This document shows positions 24,635 to 32,760 of a stretch of 64,000 nucleotides of DNA, piece after piece. Source of the DNA: Streptomyces katrae (GTDB lineage: Bacteria; Actinomycetota; Actinomycetes; Streptomycetales; Streptomycetaceae); assembly GCF_000717655.1 (NCBI RefSeq), contig NZ_JNZY01000022.1:81543-145542 (forward strand), in the 5' to 3' direction. Every line of letters starts with the position of its first letter. Within the stretch, counting starts at the first letter, position 1. The notes under the pieces are model-generated. The model was not told the DNA's origin and did not search any database. It saw only the letters and a list, made by a program, of their open reading frames with translations. The position numbers and the translations under genes are program-made.

Positions 24635-24731
24635 GTGGCACGGATACCGGAGAGTATCGGTTCAGCCGCGCCCTTGATCCAGCTCGGCGGGAGACGGCGA
24701 TTCGGTCACCACCCGGTCATGATCCAGACGT

Positions 24732-27260
24732 TCAGACGTGTTGTCCGACGCTGTCGAACACCCGGCAGTCGAAGAAGTCCTCGCCTTCGGACAGCAGGTA
24801 CGCCTGCGCCTCGCCCACGTGGAAGTACATCCCGTGCAGCTCCAGCGTGCCCTCCGCGAGCCGCCGGGCCACCGATTCGTGCGCCCGCAGGTGCTCCAGC
24901 TGCTGCACCACGTTGGTCAGGCACAGCTGCTCCACGGCATCAGCCGGGAGCCGGCCCGCGATCCGGGCCCAGGCGTGGTGGCGGCTGGCCATGCGCTCCA
25001 GGCTGGGCAGCCCGTGCCGCAGCCACCGGCGCAGCGGGGTCACCGGGGCCCCGGGCGTGGAGTTCAGCAGCGCCTGCATGGCCCCGCACCCGGAGTGCCC
25101 GCACACCGTGATGCTGTCCACCTGGAGGACGTCCACGGCGTACTCGATGGCCGCCGCGACCGAATCGTCCGTCGCCTCGGCGCCCGGCAGGGGCACCAGG
25201 TTGCCGACGTTGCGGACCGTGAACAGGTCGCCGGGACCGCTGGCCGTGATCATGCTGGTCACCAGGCGGGAGTCCGCGCAGGTCAGGAACAGCTGCGAGG
25301 GCCGCTGCCCCTCCCGGGCGAGCCGGGCCAGCTCGTCGCGGACGTGCGGCGCGGTATCCCGCTGGAAGGCGCTGATCCCGCTGGCCAGTTGGCCGGCTCC
25401 GCGGCGGCGCGGGGCCGGGGGCTCCGCCGCCTCCACCGCCTCCGCCGCGTCGGGGGCCGGGGCTGCGCCGGGGATCGTACGCCCGTCCTCCGGCCGGTGG
25501 TCGCAGTGGTTCTTCCAGGGGGTCCAGGGGCGGCAGCAGTGGTGCCCGCCGCGCGGGGACCTCTCGGCGTCTTCCGGGGTGTGGTCCGGGCGGTCGGCGT
25601 GTTCCGGCCGGTACGCGCCGGCCATCCGGGTGGTGGAGCGGCCGGTGATCTCGAGCGAGCCCCCGTGCGCCAGATGGGAGTCCTGCCAGTCCTGGAGCGT
25701 CTCGTACGCCGCGTGGTCCATGAACGAGCCGTCCAGCTCGACCACCACGCGCCCGCCGGGCGGGATCTGGTTCAGCACCCGGCTCAGCCGAGGCACCGCG
25801 AGGAAGGTCAACTGCCCGCGCGCCGACACCCGGTGGACCCCGCCCTCCACCTCGACCGTGATCCGGGTCCTGGCCAGCCGGTGCAGGGCCATCGCGACGG
25901 CCACGGCGATGCCGATGGTGACGCCCGCCAGTACCCCGCCGAGTACGACCGCAGCGATCGTCGTCACGTAGACGAGGATCTCGCGGTGCCGGGTGATCGT
26001 ACGCAGGTGGGTGGCGTTCACCATCTGCACGCCCAGCGCCATCACCAGGGCGGCCAGCGCGGCGAGCGGGATCAGGTCGAGGACCGGGACGAACAGCGCC
26101 GCCGCGAGCAGGACCCAGAGGCCGTGCAGCATGACCGACCGCCGGGTGGCGGCCCCGGACTTGACGTTCGCCACGCTGCGGACGGCGCCGCCCGCGATGG
26201 GCAGCCCGCCCAGCGCTCCGGAGAGGATGTTCGCGGCGCCCTGGCCGCGCAGCTCCCGGTCGAGGTCGGCGCGCGGCGGCCGGTTGCCCGTACGCCGCTG
26301 GGAGGCGATCAGCTTGTCGGTGGCGACCGCGGACAGCAGGGATTCCACGCTGCCGACCAGGGTGACCGTCAGGACGGCCGCGACGATGCCGAGGACGGGC
26401 CCCGCGGGCAGCTCGGGCAGGGCATGGCTCCGCCAGGACGGCAGGTCGACCCGGGGCAGGCTGAGCCCGGCCAGCGCGGCGAACGCCGTGGCCGTGGCGA
26501 CGGCGGCGAGCGCGGCCGGCACCTTGCGCAGGGCGAGCCCCAGCCGCCCGGGCAGCCGCGGCCAGCCGAGCAGCACGACCAGGGTCACGGCGCTGACGCC
26601 GAGCGCCGCCGGGTGCAGGTGGGCCAACTGGGCGGGCAGCCCCTTGACGTTGGCGACGGCGGAGCTCTGCGGGGTGCCGCCGAGGACGATGTGCAGCTGG
26701 GACAGCGCGATCGTGACGCCGACGCCCGCGAGCATGCCGTGCACGATGGCCGGGCTGACCATGAGCGCGGACCGGGCGGTGCGCAGCGCGGCGAGCCCGA
26801 GCTGGCAGCAACCCGCGACCACGGTGATGGCGCAGGTGGTGCGCCAGCCGTAGCGCTGGATCAACTCGGCCGTGACGACGGTGAGTCCGGTCGCGGGCCC
26901 GCTCACCAGGAGGGGCGTGCCGCCGAGTCGCCCGGCCACGATCCCGCCGACGGCCGCTGCGACCAGGCCCGCCTGGAGCGGGGCGCCGGTGGCCAGGGCG
27001 ATGCCGAGGGAGAGCGGCAGGGCGATCAGGAAGACGGTCAGGGAGGCGGAGAGATCGGCGTGGAAGTCGGCGCGGTGCCCCCTGCGGGGCGCGCCGCCGG
27101 GCTTGCTGCCGGTCTTGCCGCCGGTTGTGCTGCCGGTTGTGGCGCCGGCCTTGCGGCCGAAGTTGCTGCCGGCGGTCGGGCCGTCGGGCGTGTCGCAGGG
27201 ATTGCTGCCGGGCTTGCGCCCGATCTCGTCGGCGGCGGGCAGGGGGGAAGTGGCTGTCAT
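24732..27260 (-). CDS. SulP anion transporter fused to STAS and beta-carbonic anhydrase
   Basis: An 842-residue three-part protein. Residues 1-65 are Gly/Lys/Thr-rich and low-complexity. Residues 70-460 form the SulP/SLC26 transporter core with ~12 helices. A STAS domain follows (about 467-560: VEVEGGVHRVSARGQLTFL...VVVELDGSFMDHAAYE). After a Pro/His-rich linker, residues ~640-842 are a beta-carbonic anhydrase with zinc ligands in LTCADSRLV and VCGHSGCGAM. The fusion couples bicarbonate transport to CO2/HCO3- interconversion, as proposed for BicA/SulP-CA fusions. A bicarbonate or sulfate substrate cannot be distinguished from sequence. The terminator lies downstream at 24591-24634. Confidence 0.92.
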   Translation of the reverse strand: MTATSPLPAADEIGRKPGSNPCDTPDGPTAGSNFGRKAGATTGSTTGGKTGSKPGGAPRRGHRADFHADLSASLTVFLIALPLSLGIALATGAPLQAGLVAAAVGGIVAGRLGGTPLLVSGPATGLTVVTAELIQRYGWRTTCAITVVAGCCQLGLAALRTARSALMVSPAIVHGMLAGVGVTIALSQLHIVLGGTPQSSAVANVKGLPAQLAHLHPAALGVSAVTLVVLLGWPRLPGRLGLALRKVPAALAAVATATAFAALAGLSLPRVDLPSWRSHALPELPAGPVLGIVAAVLTVTLVGSVESLLSAVATDKLIASQRRTGNRPPRADLDRELRGQGAANILSGALGGLPIAGGAVRSVANVKSGAATRRSVMLHGLWVLLAAALFVPVLDLIPLAALAALVMALGVQMVNATHLRTITRHREILVYVTTIAAVVLGGVLAGVTIGIAVAVAMALHRLARTRITVEVEGGVHRVSARGQLTFLAVPRLSRVLNQIPPGGRVVVELDGSFMDHAAYETLQDWQDSHLAHGGSLEITGRSTTRMAGAYRPEHADRPDHTPEDAERSPRGGHHCCRPWTPWKNHCDHRPEDGRTIPGAAPAPDAAEAVEAAEPPAPRRRGAGQLASGISAFQRDTAPHVRDELARLAREGQRPSQLFLTCADSRLVTSMITASGPGDLFTVRNVGNLVPLPGAEATDDSVAAAIEYAVDVLQVDSITVCGHSGCGAMQALLNSTPGAPVTPLRRWLRHGLPSLERMASRHHAWARIAGRLPADAVEQLCLTNVVQQLEHLRAHESVARRLAEGTLELHGMYFHVGEAQAYLLSEGEDFFDCRVFDSVGQHV

Positions 27261-27493
27261 AGGTTCCCGTCTCCTCTACGGAGGGATGAAGCGGCGGGAG
27301 TCTCAACACTCAGTAAATGAAAGGTAATGGAGAGTAAAGGATCGTGGGGGGCAATAGGGGCAAACGGCTTATGAAATAGCACTCAAGGGTGATTAAGCAT
27401 TTTGTCCGGCTTGTCACATCATCTTCACGGCGGACCGCATGGGACGTTGCGGCGCGGAAGACCCGCAATGGAACCGCGAGGAGAGGTGGACGG
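27261..27493. other. divergent promoter region, locally AT-rich
   Basis: These 233 bases separate the SulP-CA and lipoprotein genes and are markedly less GC-rich than the surroundings (e.g. 27300-27430). They hold no ORF with a ribosome binding site before 27494. They should contain both promoters. Confidence 0.5.
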
Positions 27494-28807
27494 ATGATCG
27501 CCGCCACGAAGAAGATCGCCGGCGGCCTGGTCGCCACGGCGCTGGTGCTGGGCGTCGCCGGGTGCAGCACCTCGGAACCCGCCAAACCCCCCTCCCCCGG
27601 GGGTCCGAACGGCAAGAAGGGCGCCGCCGCCCCGGAGGCCGCCCCCGGCAGTGTCAACCGGCTCATCGGCGACGGCTCGACCGCGTACACGGGTGCGCAG
27701 CCGAACGTGCACAAGCCGCAGAAGCTGAAGCCCGGTGAGAAGCCGCCCCAGTTCGTGGTGTTCTCGTGGGACGGGGCCGGCGAGGACAGCCAGAAGCTCT
27801 TCTCGCACTTCCGCGAGGTCGGCAAGAAGTACAACGCCCGGATGACGTACTTCCTCAGCGGCGTGTACATGCTCCCGGAAGAGAAACGTTCCCTCTATAC
27901 GGCCCCGCAGCACGAGTCCGGCCGCTCCGACATCGGCTTCGGCGATGTCCAGGGCATCAAGGACACGGCCACCCAGGTCCGCGCGGCCTGGCTCGAGGGC
28001 AACGAGATCGGCACCCACTTCAACGGCCACTTCTGCGGCCCCGACGGCGGCGTCGGCACCTGGTCCGTGCCGGAATGGAAGAGCGAGATCAACCAGGCCA
28101 AGTCCTTCGTCAAGAACTGGAAGACCAACACGCCGGACCTGAAGGGCCTGGAGCCGCTCCCGTTCGACTACGACAAGGAGCTCATCGGCGCCCGGACCCC
28201 GTGCCTCGAAGGCCAGAAGAACTTCATGCTGGCGGCCAAGGACATGGGTTTCCGCTACGACTCCAGCGGCATCAGCAAGCAGATCTGGCCGAAGAAGACG
28301 GACGGGCTCTGGGACGTCCCGCTCCAGCTGGTGCCCATGCCGGGCCGGGCCTTCGACACCCTGAGCATGGACTACAACTACCTGGTCAACCAGTCCGGGA
28401 CGACCACCCAGGGCGACCCCTCGCAGCACGCGTACTGGGGCGAGCAGATGCGCGAAGGCCTCCAGCAGGCCTTCGACCGCGTCTACCAGGGCAACCGCGC
28501 GCCGCTGATCATCGGCAACCACTTCGAGTCCTGGAACGGCGGCACCTACATGAAGGCCGTCGAGGACTCCATCCAGTCGATGTGCACGCAGAAGGAGGTC
28601 CGCTGCGTGCCGTTCCGCGAGCTGGTCGACTGGCTCGATGCGCAGGACCCGAAGGTCCTGGAGTGGATGCGCGGCCTCGACGTCGGCGAGGCGCCCAAGG
28701 AGGGCTGGACGAAGTTCCTGACGGCGGGGCCGCCGGCCAAGCCGGCCGCCCCCGCCGGGGTCAAGCCGGCTGCGGAGCCGGCTGAAGAGGATGCGGACGA
28801 GGACTGA
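27494..28807 (+). CDS. lipoprotein with polysaccharide deacetylase-like domain
   Basis: A 437-residue secreted lipoprotein. The signal peptide ends in the lipobox VLGVAGC at about residue 22. The ATG at 27494 follows GAGGAGAGGTGG. A Pro/Gly/Lys-rich linker leads to a catalytic-like domain with VVFSWDGAGED, where NodB enzymes usually have TFDDG, and GTHFNGHFCG (metal histidine motif). EIGTH, FRYDSSG and the late NHFESWNGG segment fit the carbohydrate esterase 4 fold. Because the first NodB motif is altered (one Asp retained), activity on acetylated cell-wall sugar is uncertain. The last 47 bases overlap the 3' end of a convergent ATPase gene. Confidence 0.8.
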   Translation: MIAATKKIAGGLVATALVLGVAGCSTSEPAKPPSPGGPNGKKGAAAPEAAPGSVNRLIGDGSTAYTGAQPNVHKPQKLKPGEKPPQFVVFSWDGAGEDSQKLFSHFREVGKKYNARMTYFLSGVYMLPEEKRSLYTAPQHESGRSDIGFGDVQGIKDTATQVRAAWLEGNEIGTHFNGHFCGPDGGVGTWSVPEWKSEINQAKSFVKNWKTNTPDLKGLEPLPFDYDKELIGARTPCLEGQKNFMLAAKDMGFRYDSSGISKQIWPKKTDGLWDVPLQLVPMPGRAFDTLSMDYNYLVNQSGTTTQGDPSQHAYWGEQMREGLQQAFDRVYQGNRAPLIIGNHFESWNGGTYMKAVEDSIQSMCTQKEVRCVPFRELVDWLDAQDPKVLEWMRGLDVGEAPKEGWTKFLTAGPPAKPAAPAGVKPAAEPAEEDADED

Positions 28808-29801
28808 CGAGGTCCGGGGCCGCGGGCTCGCAGCCGGTGGTCTCCCGCAGGACGAAACCGGGGTCGACCTGGGCGGCCAGGTCGACCCCGGTCTTGGTGT
28901 TGCCCCAGCTCTCCGCGTTCCGCAGGTGGAAGTGGACCATCTGCTCGGTGTACCGCTCCCAGTCGCGGTGGGCGTACGAGTCGTCGGCCGCGTCCTGGAG
29001 GGCCTGCAGGGCCAGCCGGTTGCTCGCCTCGAGCAGCTCGAACGCCGCCGGGCGGCCCTTCTCCATCGCCCGCACCCAGTCGGAGTGCCCGACGGTGACG
29101 AGCAGGTCCTCTCCGACCTCGTCCTGGAGGAACTCGATGTCGTCCGTGCCCTGCACCTTGTTGCCGATGACCTTGAGTGCGACCCCGAAGTCCCGGGCGT
29201 ACTCCTTGTACTGGCGGTAGACCGAGATGCCCTTGCGGGTGGGCTCGGCGACCAGGAAGGTCACGTCGAAGCGGGTGAACATGCCCGAGGCGAAGGAGTC
29301 CGAGCCGGCGGTCATGTCGACCACGACGTACTCGTCCGGGCCGTCGACCAGATGGTTGAGGCAGAGTTCGACCGCCCCGACCTTGGAGTGGTAGCAGGCG
29401 ACGCCGAGGTCCGCCTCGGTGAACGGCCCGGTGGCCATCAGCCGGACGGGCTCCCCGTCGAGCAGCAGCGTGCGCGCGCAGGCGTCGTACACCGGGTTGT
29501 CCTCGGTGACTCGCAGCAGGCGCGACCCGGCGCCGGGCGGCGTGGTCTTGATCATCGTGTCGGCGGAGGCGATGCGCGGGTTGGAGCCCCGCAGGTACTC
29601 CTTGATCAGGGGCAGGTGCGCGCCCAGGGCGGGCAGCGCGGCGGCCTCGTCCTCGCCGAGTCCGAGGGCGGCGCCCAGGTGCTGGTTGATGTCGGCGTCC
29701 ACCGCGACGACGGGGGCCTCATTGGCGGCGAGGTGGCGGATGAAGAGGGAGGACAGGGTCGTCTTGCCGCTGCCGCCCTTTCCCACGAAAGCGATCTTCA
29801 T
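28761..29801 (-). CDS. CooC/MinD-like P-loop ATPase
   Basis: A 346-residue protein whose ATG at 29801 gives MKIAFVGKGGSGKTT, a deviant Walker A at residues 7-15. The following VDADINQHLGAALGL matches CooC-type nickel or metallocluster insertases and MinD relatives. GPFTEADLGVACYHSKVGAVELCLNHL and VVDMTAGSDSFASGMFTRFD form the switch region. Its last ~60 residues are less conserved, and the tail is Pro-rich. It could be a cluster-maturation ATPase, but no client metalloenzyme is adjacent. Its 3' end overlaps the convergent lipoprotein gene by 47 bases, so the extreme C-terminus is encoded in antisense to it. Confidence 0.85.
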   Translation of the reverse strand: MKIAFVGKGGSGKTTLSSLFIRHLAANEAPVVAVDADINQHLGAALGLGEDEAAALPALGAHLPLIKEYLRGSNPRIASADTMIKTTPPGAGSRLLRVTEDNPVYDACARTLLLDGEPVRLMATGPFTEADLGVACYHSKVGAVELCLNHLVDGPDEYVVVDMTAGSDSFASGMFTRFDVTFLVAEPTRKGISVYRQYKEYARDFGVALKVIGNKVQGTDDIEFLQDEVGEDLLVTVGHSDWVRAMEKGRPAAFELLEASNRLALQALQDAADDSYAHRDWERYTEQMVHFHLRNAESWGNTKTGVDLAAQVDPGFVLRETTGCEPAAPDLVSPRPHPLQPAPQPA

Positions 29802-29910
29802 GTTCACGAAGCGTAGTCGGTCGGTCGCTTTGTGTGGTGCTTGTACGTGAAGAAGACCACTCCAAGGAGGGGTCGGTGACGAGGCGGTCCAGTGCGTAGG
29901 CTCCCTACTT

Positions 29911-30732
29911 ATGAGTAGCACTTCTGACCCGCTGGCCGCCCTGGGTTCGCTCCCGGGCGTCGCCGAATCCGTGGATTCCGTACGCAAGGCCGTGGACCGC
30001 GTCTACGGGCACCGGGTGATGCGCCGGCGCAGCGGAGAGATCACCTCGGAGGCCGCGCTGCGCGGGGCCCGTGCGAGCGCGGCGCTGTCCGGGGCGGACT
30101 GGGCGCTGGAGGAGGTGCGCCGCCGGACCGACTTCGGGGCGGAGTCGGAGGCGCGCACGGTGGGAGCCGCGCTGCGCCTGACGGCGGAAGCCGGCCAGCT
30201 GCTGAGCATCTGGCGCCAGTCGCCGCTGCGGGTGCTGGCGCGCCTGCACCTGGTGGCCTGCGGGTCTACGGCCGACGGTGACGTGGTGGGACGCCCGCGA
30301 CTGGCGGGCGAGTCGGTGGACGAGCCGCTGATCACCGCTGCGCTGCCCACCGCGGAGGAGGTGGCGGGCCGCCTGGACGGCCTGTCCCGGCTGATCATCG
30401 CGGGCGGCTCGGCTCCGGCGCTGGTCACGTCGGCGGTGGTGCACGGCGAATTGCTGGCGCTGCGTCCGTTCGGCTCGTACAACGGCCTGGTCGCGCGGGC
30501 GGCGGAGCGGATCGTGTTGATCAACAGCGGTCTGGACCCGAAGGCGATCTGCCCGGCGGAGGTCGGCCACGCGGAGCAGGGGCGGGACGCGTACCTGGCC
30601 GCTTTCGAGGGCTACGTCTCCGGGACGGCGGAGGGGATGGCGGCCTGGATCGCGCACTGCGGCCGCGCGATCGAGCTCGGCGTCCGCGAGTCGACGGCGG
30701 TCTGCGAGGCCCTGCAGCGAGGCGCGGCGTAG
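29911..30732 (+). CDS. Fic-like fold protein with degenerate catalytic motif
   Basis: A 273-residue, mainly helical protein. The segment VVHGELLALRPFGSYNGLVARAAERIVL aligns with the Fic/Doc core HxFx(D/E)GNGRxxR. The catalytic His is Arg, the first Gly of GNGR is Tyr and the Arg after the second Gly is Leu, while Pro-Phe, Asn-Gly and the last Arg remain. Such proteins are often mis-annotated as oxidoreductases; I see no Rossmann motif. The alignment is my inference. AMPylation by the canonical mechanism is unlikely. It lies just upstream of the tandem-repeat region and near the Tad locus. A hairpin at 30845-30876 could terminate it. Confidence 0.65.
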   Translation: MSSTSDPLAALGSLPGVAESVDSVRKAVDRVYGHRVMRRRSGEITSEAALRGARASAALSGADWALEEVRRRTDFGAESEARTVGAALRLTAEAGQLLSIWRQSPLRVLARLHLVACGSTADGDVVGRPRLAGESVDEPLITAALPTAEEVAGRLDGLSRLIIAGGSAPALVTSAVVHGELLALRPFGSYNGLVARAAERIVLINSGLDPKAICPAEVGHAEQGRDAYLAAFEGYVSGTAEGMAAWIAHCGRAIELGVRESTAVCEALQRGAA

Positions 30733-30737
30733 GAGGC

Positions 30738-30854
30738 GGCTCCGGACGCGGGGCTACGGACGCAGGGCTGCGGAGGCTGGGCTACGGACAAAGGCCGCGG
30801 CGCAGGGTTGCGCATTGCGCACACAGGGCCGCGGACACAGGGTTGCGGCGACAC
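30738..30854. repeat. degenerate 14-base tandem repeat
   Basis: About eight units resembling ggctacggacgcag run head to tail directly after the Fic-like gene, with two irregular units (12 and 21 bases) in the middle. Confidence 0.7.
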
Positions 30855-30876
30855 CGTCTTGCTTTGGTGTCGCCGC
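30845..30876 (+). terminator. terminator of the Fic-like gene
   Basis: An 11-bp perfect inverted repeat gcggcgacacc / ggtgtcgccgc with a 10-base loop containing cttgcttt. Confidence 0.7.
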
Positions 30877-31267
30877 TGGCATTTACGCCCAGTTACCAAG
30901 CGTCCTCGATATTTGCCCATCAGGTCGGGGACTTTGCCCGTTACCTGGTGCGGCTGGCCCGTAATCGACGGGTCGACGTCGCGTGGGTGCTCGGCGTTCA
31001 TGCTTCGGTCCGTGGGCCTTACTGCGTTTTAAAGATGATCCTCTCGGATGTTCTTTGGTCTCGCGGGCCGTTGACTCCTTTGTACTCCGCTTAGCTGACA
31101 AGCGGAACCCCTCCCCACTTTTTTTACCTTCCAGGACGTCCCAGCCCACACCGGACACCCCGCATCCCCGCAGCTCAGCCCCCTAAGCCGCCCCGGGCCC
31201 CCGCCTGCCCACCCGCACGGGGCAACCCACCCATCCCTGACGGAGCCGCCCCTCCCGGTCCGGCGGA
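30877..31267. other. lower-GC gene-free pocket
   Basis: 30880-31140 is unusually AT-rich for this genome and includes a run of seven T near 31120. One plus-strand frame (30843-31094) contains a protein-like patch (FAHQVGDFARYLVRLARNRRVDVAWVL in two overlapping parts), but it lacks a start with a ribosome binding site and its GC3 bias is poor. I see no supported gene. It might be a remnant of acquired DNA. Confidence 0.4.
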
Positions 31268-31800
31268 AACCGCTTCAGGCGGCCCTGCGGGAGCGGCCCC
31301 TCACCAACCCGGCGGGGCCGGCCATCCAGCCTTGCGGGATCGGCCATTCCCGGGCTGCCGAAACCCGCCCACGCCGCCGTGCGGGAACCGCCATTCCAGG
31401 GCCACCGAAACTGCCCTCAGCGGCCTTGCCGGAGCCGGAATTCCCACTTCGCCGAAGGGGCACGTGCGGCCTTTCGGGAGCTGGAGTTCTCCAGCCGCCG
31501 GGCCGTCATCCAGCCTTGCCGGAGCCGTCGCTCCTGCTCCGCCGAGTCTGGCCCCCGCCGCCTCGCGGGAGCCGCCATTCCCAGGCCGCCGGAACAGGCA
31601 CACGCCGCGGGCTTTCGGGAGCCGGCATTCCGGCCCGAGCCCGGCGGGGCCGGCCTCCAGCCCTGGCAGGGCCCCCTCTCCTGGTCCGCATAAACCGGTC
31701 CACGCCGCCGTGTCGCAGCCGGCCTTCCCAGCCCGCCGATCCACGCCACCTTGCCGGAGCCGGCTCCGGCGGTTCCTGGGCACTCGGCCGGGTCGGAGCC
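31268..31800. repeat. degenerate tandem repeat of about 47 bases, roughly ten units
   Basis: Units end in a gccg motif and contain cgccg-(5)-gcgggaaccgccattcc-like cores. Three units measured by hand are exactly 47 bases, and others are 44-54. Divergence between units is high, which suggests old expansion. The array is not a multiple of three throughout, so long ORFs across it are fortuitous. Confidence 0.65.
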
Positions 31801-31904
31801 GACACACCGATCATTGGGCTGGCACACCCCGCGCGGTGGGGCGGCACATCCAGCCCGCCGGCGTTTGAAGCGCGGGGGTTCGGGGGCGGAGCCCCGGGTC
31901 TTCG

Positions 31905-32560
31905 AGCTGCGTCGGCTGTTGCGGCGCGGCTCCGCGCGGAGTTGCCCGTGGCGAGGGGGTGGCGGCGCGGGTCCGGCGGAGTCCCTGGGCCCACGAGCCG
32001 TGCCGGTGATCGCGACGCGGGTCCGGGCGGCCTCCGGGCCTTCGAGCCGTGCCGACGATGGCGACGCGGGTCTTGGCGGACCCCTGGGGTCTTCGAGCCG
32101 TGCCGGCGATGGCGGCACGGGTCTTGGCGGAGCCCTGGGCCTTTGAGTCGTGCTGGTGATGGCGGCTGAGTCGTGCGAATGATGGCCGCGCGGGTCTTGG
32201 CGGAGCCCTGGGGTCTTCGACCCATGTCGGCGATCGCGGCGCGGGTCCCGGGCGAGCCCTGGGGTCTTCGAGTCGTGCTGGTGATGGCGGCGCGGGTCTT
32301 GGCGGAGCCCTGGGGTCTTCGGCCCATGTCGGCGATCGTGGCGCGGGTCCCGGGCGAGCCCTGGGGTCTTCGAGTCGTGCTGGTGATGGCGGCGAGGCTC
32401 CCGGCGGAGCCCCCGGGCCTTTGCCGCGCACCGGCGATGGCGACGGAGCCTCCGGGCTTTTGCCGCGTACCGGTGTCGGCGGCGCGTACGCGCGGGGCCC
32501 TGGGTCCTTGAGCCGCGTCGGCGGTGGCGGCGCGGGTCCGCGGCGCAGCCCTGGGACTCC
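31905..32560. repeat. 51-base tandem repeat array, about 12-13 units
   Basis: The unit reads agtcgtgctggtgatggcgg, then cgcgggtcttggcggagccc, then tggggtcttcg (51 bases). Units at 32170-32400 alternate between two subtypes (agtcgtgctggtgatgg and acccatgtcggcgatcg), giving a 102-base higher-order repeat; one unit is truncated to 23 bases. Because 51 is divisible by three, no frame is interrupted by the repeats, which creates very long ORFs in several frames. I see no start with a ribosome binding site or family match, so I treat it as non-coding. Confidence 0.8.
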
Positions 32561-32583
32561 AGCCCGCCCGGCGTTTGAGGGCC

Positions 32584-32648
32584 GGGTCCGGGCAGAGACC
32601 GGTGAACGGGAGAAGGGCGGGGCGGGGAGAGAGGCCCCGCGCAGCGGC
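32584..32648 (+). repeat. dispersed GC-rich intergenic repeat, copy 2
   Basis: It begins gggtccgggcagagaccggt and continues gaacgggagaagggcggggc, ending in cgcgcagcggc. It is preceded by cggcgtttgaggg. It is nearly the same as the copies at 51434-51495 (+) and 63821-63883 (-). Confidence 0.7.
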
Positions 32649-32760
32649 GCCCCAGCGGCGGCATGCCACGGCGCGCCGCCGGGCGGGACCCGGCCACCAC
32701 CCGGCGGGACCAGGCTGCCCGGCGGGATCAGGGCAGGACCCCGCGCCCCCCGGGGCCGCG

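Noticed and set aside
31905..32560. CRISPR array.
   Set aside because: Units are 51 bases with no distinct repeat and spacer parts and no cas genes nearby.
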